A stretch of 19,268 bases of DNA, taken from positions 1-19,268 of the forward strand of contig CAZYTO010000083.1 in the NCBI GenBank assembly GCA_964650405.1, in the 5' to 3' direction. The notes below the pieces were generated by a model. That model searched no databases. It was not told the origin of the DNA and saw nothing but the letters and a program-made list of their open reading frames with translations. The stretch comes from CAZYTO01 sp964650405. GTDB taxonomy: Bacteria; Acidobacteriota; Thermoanaerobaculia; Gp7-AA8. The translations under genes and the position numbers were made by a program. Shown here in pieces: positions 15,317 to 19,268 of this stretch; the stretch's first letter is position 1, and every line of letters begins with the position of its first letter.

Positions 15317-15325
15317 TGATATCAT
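15317..15325 (+). promoter_or_regulatory. Possible internal promoter for pal
   Basis: Extended -10-type TGA-TATCAT sits in the tolB-pal gap, 34 nt before the pal ATG. It has no recognisable -35. Extra transcription of an abundant lipoprotein would make sense, but this is a weak call. Confidence 0.3.
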
Positions 15326-15359
15326 CGGCGGAAGCCGAGAGATAAGGAGCGCAATTGCA

Positions 15360-15962
15360 ATGAGTAAGACGTGGAAAGCATTTCTCTGCGGCACGGCCCT
15401 GATCACTTTGGGGCTCCTGGTGACCGCATGTCCGCACAAGCCACCCGTCAAAACCGTGCCGACGACGACGACCGCGGAGGCGAAGCCACCCGAAGTGACC
15501 ATTCCGGCGCACACGGAGCCGGCCACGGAGACCGTCGCGCCCCGGAACGACTTCGTGAGCGAGACCAAGGTCCAGGAAGAGCAGCTCCCGAAGGAGATCG
15601 AACAGCTCAACCAGTTCGTCCAGCAGAAGGGCTACATCCAGGACGCGTTCTACGACTTCGACGCCTCCACGCTCTCCGGTGAAGCGCAGGCCGCGCTGAC
15701 CGCCTCGGCCACGTGGCTCAAGGCCCATCCGTCGTACAACCTCCTCCTCGAAGGCCACTGCGACGAGCGCGGTACCGAGCAGTACAACCTGGCCCTCGGC
15801 GACCGCCGCGCCAATTCGGCGCGCGACTTCCTGGCCACCCTGGGCGTGGAGTCGAGCCGCATGCGCACCGTCAGCTACGGCGAAGAGCGGCCTTTCGCTC
15901 CGGGCCACGACGAAGGGGCATGGGCGAAGAACCGCCGCGCGCACCTGGTGCTGGTGAAATGA
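15360..15962 (+). CDS. pal: Pal, peptidoglycan-associated OmpA-family lipoprotein
   Basis: This 200-aa lipoprotein has a signal with lipobox LVTAC (Cys at about residue 24) and a Pro/Thr-rich linker. The C-terminal OmpA-like peptidoglycan-binding domain (about 95-200) includes NLLLEGHCDERGTEQYNLAL and GDRRANSARDFL, with the Asp and Arg residues that bind diaminopimelate. It anchors the outer membrane to the cell wall and is the final partner of TolB. A strong Shine-Dalgarno AAGGAG (15344-15349) lies 10 nt before the ATG. The stop overlaps the start of cpoB as ATGA. Length and order are typical for Pal. Confidence 0.95.
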   Translation: MSKTWKAFLCGTALITLGLLVTACPHKPPVKTVPTTTTAEAKPPEVTIPAHTEPATETVAPRNDFVSETKVQEEQLPKEIEQLNQFVQQKGYIQDAFYDFDASTLSGEAQAALTASATWLKAHPSYNLLLEGHCDERGTEQYNLALGDRRANSARDFLATLGVESSRMRTVSYGEERPFAPGHDEGAWAKNRRAHLVLVK

Positions 15963-16804
15963 AGAACCTTTCGCGGATCGCCTGCTGCGGCGTGATCGTT
16001 CTCCTGGCCGGATGCGTCTCGCCGTCCGACATCCAGAAGCTGCAGAGCCAGATCTCGGAGCTGCAGGACCAGATCGCACAGGTCAAGAAGACGGCCTCCA
16101 GCAAGCAGGAAGTGGAGAACGTCAACCAGAAGATCGTCGATCAGACCAACACCCTGCTGAAGTCGAACGCTCAGCTCGTGGTGAAGGTGCAGCAGATCGA
16201 CGAGAAGATGAACGAGGTCAACGGCCGCATCGAGACGCAGGGCGCGCGGGTGGACCGCATCGCCCAGCAGGTCACCCAGGCCCAGCACGACATCGAGCAA
16301 CTGCGAGCCTCGCAGGCGGCCGCCGCCACGGTCGCCGCCTCCGCGACGCAGGCTCCCCTGCTCGGGCCGCAGCCGCCGCAGCCGGGCGGCCAGATGACCG
16401 TGGCCGCGACGGCCGGCGAGAGTCCCGTCGAGGTCTACAACGCCGCCACCCGCGACTACGGCAAAGGCAACTTCGACCTGGCCATCGCCGGCTTCCGCGA
16501 CTTCATGCAGAAGAACCCCAACAGCGACCTGGCCGACAACGCCGCGTATTGGATCGGCGAGAGCCTCTATTCGCAGAAGAAATACAGCGAGGCCATCGAG
16601 GCGTTCGACGTCGTCGTCAACCGGTACGCGAAGTCGGACAAGGTGCCGGGCGCGCTGCTGAAGAAGGCCTACGCCTACCTGGCCCTCGGCGACAAGGCCC
16701 GGGCCATCGTCCAGCTCCAGTACGTCGTTCACGAGCATTCGAAGTCGGAAGAGGCGGGGCTGGCGCGGCAGAAACTCAAGCAGCTCGGCCGCGATTCGAA
16801 GTAA
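15959..16804 (+). CDS. cpoB: CpoB/YbgF-like Tol-Pal coordinator lipoprotein (coiled coil plus TPR)
   Basis: This 281-aa protein starts at the ATG overlapping the pal stop; the open frame continues upstream but only as a shadow of pal. The N-terminus is a lipoprotein signal with LLAGC (Cys at about residue 19). A long Gln/Lys/Glu-rich coiled coil follows (about 25-115), then an Ala/Gln/Pro linker and a TPR domain (about 155-281). The TPR motifs read EVYNAATRDYGKGNFDLAI, AAYWIGESLYSQKKYSEAI and ALLKKAYAYLALGDKARAI. In E. coli CpoB is a soluble periplasmic protein that links Tol function to peptidoglycan synthesis; here the lipobox suggests membrane anchoring. It is the last gene of the operon. 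Confidence 0.9.
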   Translation: MKNLSRIACCGVIVLLAGCVSPSDIQKLQSQISELQDQIAQVKKTASSKQEVENVNQKIVDQTNTLLKSNAQLVVKVQQIDEKMNEVNGRIETQGARVDRIAQQVTQAQHDIEQLRASQAAAATVAASATQAPLLGPQPPQPGGQMTVAATAGESPVEVYNAATRDYGKGNFDLAIAGFRDFMQKNPNSDLADNAAYWIGESLYSQKKYSEAIEAFDVVVNRYAKSDKVPGALLKKAYAYLALGDKARAIVQLQYVVHEHSKSEEAGLARQKLKQLGRDSK

Positions 16805-16822
16805 AATGCGCAACTTTGGTTC

Positions 16823-16841
16823 GGCCGGGGTCATCCCGGCC
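16823..16841 (+). other. Hairpin in the cpoB-rpsT spacer / rpsT leader
   Basis: A 7-bp perfect stem GGCCGGG/CCCGGCC has a 5-nt loop GTCAT. No T tract follows, so it is not a classical terminator. It could be an rpsT leader structure or the 3' end of the tol-pal mRNA. Confidence 0.5.
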
Positions 16842-16874
16842 CACTCTCAATCAACTTTGTAGGAGCAGGAATTC

Positions 16875-17129
16875 ATGGCGAACATTCGCTCGGCCGAGAA
16901 GCAGAGACGTCAGGCCGAAAAAGCAAACACGCGGAACCGGGCCGGCAAGTCGCGCCTCCGTTCGGCGCTCAAGAAGGGCCGCGCCGCCGCGGAGCAGGGC
17001 GCGTCCGACCTCAGCACGGCCGTCTCGGAGATCGACAAGGCCGCGAAGAAGGGCATCATCAAGAAGAACACGGCCAGCCGCTACAAATCACGTCTGGCCA
17101 AGGCCGCCAAGCGCGCCACGGCGAAGTAA
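16875..17129 (+). CDS. rpsT: 30S ribosomal protein bS20
   Basis: This 84-aa basic protein matches S20: it opens MANIRSAEKQRRQAEKANTR, is rich in Lys, Arg and Ala, and ends in the helical KKNTASRYKSRLAKAAKRA stretch. It binds 16S rRNA in the 5' domain of the small subunit. A Shine-Dalgarno AGGAG (16861-16865) lies 9 nt before the ATG. The leader contains a GC hairpin. A strong terminator follows. Confidence 0.97.
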   Translation: MANIRSAEKQRRQAEKANTRNRAGKSRLRSALKKGRAAAEQGASDLSTAVSEIDKAAKKGIIKKNTASRYKSRLAKAAKRATAK

Positions 17130-17136
17130 CTCCGGT

Positions 17137-17159
17137 ACGCGGCGGCTTCGTCGCCGCGT
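17137..17159 (+). other. First hairpin after rpsT
   Basis: An 8-bp stem ACGCGGCG/CGCCGCGT with a 7-nt loop starts 7 nt after the rpsT stop. A second stem-loop, TGCGGCG/CGCCGCA, lies at 17181-17203. Neither has a T tract. Confidence 0.6.
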
Positions 17160-17207
17160 TCGCGAAGCGACAGACACGTTTGCGGCGGCCCCCGGTCGCC
17201 GCAACCC

Positions 17208-17239
17208 AACGGCGCTCGGTTCTGCGCCGTTTTGTTTTT
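17208..17239 (+). terminator. Intrinsic terminator of rpsT
   Basis: An 8-bp stem AACGGCGC/GCGCCGTT (17208-17215 and 17224-17231) with an 8-nt loop runs straight into TTTTGTTTTT. The tract ends one or two bases before the next ATG at 17241. Confidence 0.85.
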
Positions 17240-17240
17240 C

Positions 17241-17723
17241 ATGCGACCGACCAGCCCGCAGATCACGGCCGTCCTGGCCATCCTCTTCGCCCGCCACGGC
17301 GAAGGCGTCCTGACGCGCGACGACGTCGGCGAGGCCGTCCGCGCCCTCCCCAACGGCGCCCGCCTGCTGCGCGGCGACCGGGAGACCATCATCCGCACCG
17401 TCATGTCCTGGCTGCGGCCGGCCGGCACCCGCGGCTTCCTCCTCAATGACGCCGCCCTCGCCCTCATCGGCTTCGCCGTCGATCCCGAGCTGTCGCTGAC
17501 GCCGGAAGAGGACGAGCAGTTCCTCGAGCTCCTCCGCAGCCGCGCCCGCGACGGAGCCCTGGAGACGAACGAGCTGACCGCCGTCACCCGCCGCTTCCTC
17601 GAAGACATCCTGGCCGGCGCGGACATCCCCGACGAGCTGCTCGAGACGATCGTCACCACCTACGTGCGCCGCGGCACGCTCGTCATGAGCGAGGACGGCG
17701 GACGGTACACGGTCTCCGTCTGA
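17241..17723 (+). CDS. Hypothetical 160-aa helical protein
   Basis: I do not recognise this protein. It is 160 aa, soluble, acidic towards the centre (TPEEDEQFLELL) and mostly helical, ending in a short beta-like TLVMSEDGGRYTVSV that could close a winged-helix fold. The ATG at 17241 is used; a TTG at 17232 would lie inside the terminator T tract. No Shine-Dalgarno is present, and an in-frame ATG at 17403 would leave only the C-terminal two thirds. Because the terminator ends at the start codon, expression needs read-through or a promoter hidden in the hairpin region. Codon use and GC bias (third positions mostly G/C) match the neighbours, so it is likely a real gene. The next gene starts 2 nt after its stop. 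Confidence 0.7.
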   Translation: MRPTSPQITAVLAILFARHGEGVLTRDDVGEAVRALPNGARLLRGDRETIIRTVMSWLRPAGTRGFLLNDAALALIGFAVDPELSLTPEEDEQFLELLRSRARDGALETNELTAVTRRFLEDILAGADIPDELLETIVTTYVRRGTLVMSEDGGRYTVSV

Positions 17724-17725
17724 CG

Positions 17726-18085
17726 ATGGCCCTCACGATGCGCATCCGCAGCGGCACGGCCGTCCTGGTCGTCTTCGCCAACATGCTCCTCGTGCCCCTG
17801 CTCTCGGCGGGCCTCACGCACCTCTTCGAGAGCCTCCTGCCGTGGTCACTTGCGATCGCCGTCGCGGCGCTGGTAGTGACGTCGCTGGCCTGGATGTTCC
17901 GCCCGGCGATCGGCGCCGTGCTGCAGATCGCCGCCGGCGCCGTCATCGCCTCCATCGTCCTCGTGCAGCCGCACTACCTCTACCCGCGCACCGGCTTCCG
18001 CGCCGCGTTCGAGCTGCTCGTGCTGCTGCCCCTGGCTGTGGCGATTCTCGCGGCGGTGCTCGGGGCGCGGCGCGGCGCGAGGTGA
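17726..18085 (+). CDS. Small membrane protein, 119 aa
   Basis: I do not recognise the family. The protein is almost entirely hydrophobic, with about four predicted TM helices (around residues 11-30, 37-58, 60-80 and 88-112), a basic N-terminus and a basic C-terminal tail (GARRGAR), which suggests cytoplasmic ends. It starts 2 nt after the previous stop, so the two genes are probably one transcription unit. No catalytic motif is visible. Confidence 0.7.
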   Translation: MALTMRIRSGTAVLVVFANMLLVPLLSAGLTHLFESLLPWSLAIAVAALVVTSLAWMFRPAIGAVLQIAAGAVIASIVLVQPHYLYPRTGFRAAFELLVLLPLAVAILAAVLGARRGAR

Positions 18086-18089
18086 TTCT

Positions 18090-18133
18090 TCGCTTAATCG
18101 CTTATTCGCTGATCGCTGGTCGCCGATCGCTGG
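18090..18133. repeat. TCGCTNN heptad/octad run
   Basis: Six successive variants (TCGCTTAA, TCGCTTAT, TCGCTGA, TCGCTGG, TCGCCGA, TCGCTGG) lie just after the stop of the membrane protein gene. It is one of the simple repeats that fill the 374-bp spacer 18086-18459; I see no convincing gene in that spacer. Confidence 0.65.
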
Positions 18134-18157
18134 TTCCTCAGCCCTTCTGTCCTGGGA

Positions 18158-18271
18158 AGCCCCTCACCGGCCCTTCCGCTGACTGCATCGATGCCGATTC
18201 ACGGAGCGGAATGGCGCGCTCCAGGGCTGCGTCCTCGACAGCTAGTCAGCGGCGCGGCGGGGTAAGGGGCT
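18158..18271. repeat. Nested inverted-repeat element of about 114 bp (MITE or structured RNA)
   Basis: Outer arms AGCCCCTCACC (18158-18168) and GGTAAGGGGCT (18261-18271) pair at 10 of 11 positions. Inner arms CGCTGACT (18177-18184) and AGTCAGCG (18244-18251) pair perfectly. Inside are the palindrome GCATCGATGC (18185-18194) and the hairpin GGAGCG/CGCTCC (18203-18208, 18217-18222). No transposase-like frame is present. It could be a miniature mobile element or a folded RNA. Confidence 0.55.
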
Positions 18272-18351
18272 CTCTGCGGGCTGCTACTTCTTGTTACCTT
18301 TCGAGAATTGCTTGAAGCTCGTGCAGACGAACACCGGATTTCAGGCCCTCC

Positions 18352-18379
18352 CGCTCGCCGCTCGCCAACTCCCGCTCGC
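18352..18379. repeat. CGCTCGC heptads (reverse orientation of the tolB-internal repeat)
   Basis: Copies at 18352-18358, 18359-18365 and 18373-18379 are the reverse complement of the GCGAGCG heptad found at 13932-13952. Confidence 0.75.
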
Positions 18380-18459
18380 CCGAATACTGCCCGCCGCGCC
18401 GGCTCTGCGCCACCCCCATGCAATAATCCCTTCGCGCCCCACGGTTGGCGCGACTAGCG

Positions 18460-19268
18460 ATGAAGTTCTCGGACAAGCTGCAGTACCTCCGCTTCCTGGT
18501 CGACAAGCGCGGCATGAAGCCGGTGTACCTGATCATCGGCCTGACTTACGACTGCAACTCCTTCTGCCGCACGTGTTTCAACTGGGAGCAGCTGCGCAAG
18601 AACAAGGAGCATGAGCTGTCGCTCGAGGAGCTGCAGCGGACGTTCGACTCCCTCGGCGACCTGCTGTTCATCGTCATGAGCGGCGGCGAGCCGTTCCTCC
18701 GCCGCGACCTGCCGCAGGTGTGCGAGGCCCTGGCCACGAAGAACCACGCCAAGCAGATCACCATCCCCACCGGGGCCATCGCCTCCGACCTCATCGCCCG
18801 GTCGACCGAGGAGACGCTGCAGCGCTGTGCCGATACGCAGATCGTCGTGAACCTCTCCATCGACCACGTGGGGGAGAAACACGACTGGATCCGCGGCGTG
18901 CCGGGCAATTACGAGAAGGCGAAGAAGACGTACGCGAAGCTCATCGAGCTGCGCGACCGCTACGACAACCTCACTGTCAACGTGCACACATGCCTGTGCA
19001 CGTACAACGCCGAGGAGCTGGACGAGCTGTTCGCGGCCGTGAAGCGGGACTTCCCGGCCGTCTCGTTCCACTCCTTCGAGATGCTGCGGGGCGACCAGCC
19101 GGACAAGAACATCCAGCCCATCACCACCCAGCGCTACCGCGAGCTCCTGCCCAAGCTCGAGGCCTACTGGGCCACGTACGAGAACTACGACGGCTTCCTC
19201 AAGTTCGTGAAGATGTACTCGCGCCGGATGGAGCTGGCCGTGCTGGAGCAGGAGACGCAGGTGCGGCC
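18460..19268 (+). CDS. Radical SAM protein, 5' part (cut by the window end)
   Basis: The frame is open from the ATG at 18460 to the window edge, giving 269 residues. The [4Fe-4S] cluster motif CxxxCxxC is Cys32, Cys36 and Cys39 in TYDCNSFCRTCFNW, and the SAM-binding GGEP motif is at about 75-78 in VMSGGEPFLRRDL. Both are textbook features of radical SAM enzymes that cleave S-adenosylmethionine to a 5'-deoxyadenosyl radical. The N-terminal layout (short lead, then the cluster motif) fits the HpnH/MoaA/SPASM-like group. The missing C-terminus would show whether a SPASM or other auxiliary-cluster domain exists, so the substrate cannot be named. Extra cysteines (CLC at about 174-176) are visible. 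There is no obvious Shine-Dalgarno; an AATAAT at about 18422-18427 may be a -10. Confidence 0.88.
   Translation, partial: MKFSDKLQYLRFLVDKRGMKPVYLIIGLTYDCNSFCRTCFNWEQLRKNKEHELSLEELQRTFDSLGDLLFIVMSGGEPFLRRDLPQVCEALATKNHAKQITIPTGAIASDLIARSTEETLQRCADTQIVVNLSIDHVGEKHDWIRGVPGNYEKAKKTYAKLIELRDRYDNLTVNVHTCLCTYNAEELDELFAAVKRDFPAVSFHSFEMLRGDQPDKNIQPITTQRYRELLPKLEAYWATYENYDGFLKFVKMYSRRMELAVLEQETQVR

Noticed and set aside
14001..16079. 692-codon open frame on the minus strand
   Set aside because: It runs antisense to tolB, pal and cpoB, all clearly real. The composition (Arg, Val, Gly, Asp) is typical of reverse frames in GC-rich DNA.
18199..18536. Minus-strand frames of 74 and 80 codons in the spacer before the radical SAM gene
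   Set aside because: They consist of heptad repeats and part of the inverted-repeat element, one overlaps the start of the radical SAM gene, and neither shows a family or ribosome binding site.

Overview
This is a GC-rich window from a Gram-negative, outer-membrane-bearing bacterium. It holds a complete Tol-Pal locus, two lipoprotein signals and a TonB/TolA-type protein. The protein families and the many short heptad-type intergenic repeats fit Acidobacteriota or a neighbouring soil phylum, but that is an inference; there is no rRNA to settle it.

Layout. (a) 1-3407, plus strand: the 3' end of an M48 (Ste24-like) membrane metalloprotease, then a 910-aa hybrid sensor histidine kinase (DUF4118-type membrane domain, two PAS, GAF, HisKA, HATPase, receiver). 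(b) 3409-6137, minus strand: an orphan 147-aa protein whose ribosome binding site lies in a short hairpin, then a secreted M3 oligopeptidase with a clear intrinsic terminator. (c) 6138-6510: a repeat-rich spacer with a REP/BIME-like palindromic element. (d) 6511-11636, minus strand: a three-gene cluster of a soluble Ser/Thr protein kinase, a CHAT protease-STAND NTPase-TPR protein, and a DUF900-type alpha/beta hydrolase translationally coupled to it by an ATGA overlap. This is the most novel part of the window and looks like an NTPase-controlled conflict or signalling system. (e) 11637-11920: a repeat-rich divergent spacer. (f) 11921-16804, plus strand: tolQ-tolR-tolA/tonB-tolB-pal-cpoB in classical order, with short overlaps at three of the junctions. 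(g) 16875-18085: rpsT with a strong terminator and two unrecognised small genes. (h) 18086-18459: a repeat-rich spacer with a roughly 115-bp nested inverted-repeat element. (i) 18460 to the end: a radical SAM protein cut by the window edge.

How the genes work together. The Tol-Pal genes encode the inner-membrane motor (TolQ/TolR), a periplasm-spanning TonB/TolA-like arm, the TolB propeller, the Pal lipoprotein and the CpoB coordinator, which together maintain and constrict the outer membrane. In the minus-strand cluster, the kinase may pass a signal to the CHAT-NTPase-TPR switch. Its TPRs would sense a partner, its NTPase would gate activation, and its caspase-like CHAT domain would cleave a target, possibly the co-translated hydrolase. 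That functional model is inference; the domains and catalytic residues are visible in the sequence.

Several genes (histidine kinase, M3 peptidase, tolQ, perhaps the Ser/Thr kinase) have a -10-like element only about 6-18 nt before the start codon and no Shine-Dalgarno sequence, which suggests leaderless or near-leaderless transcripts.
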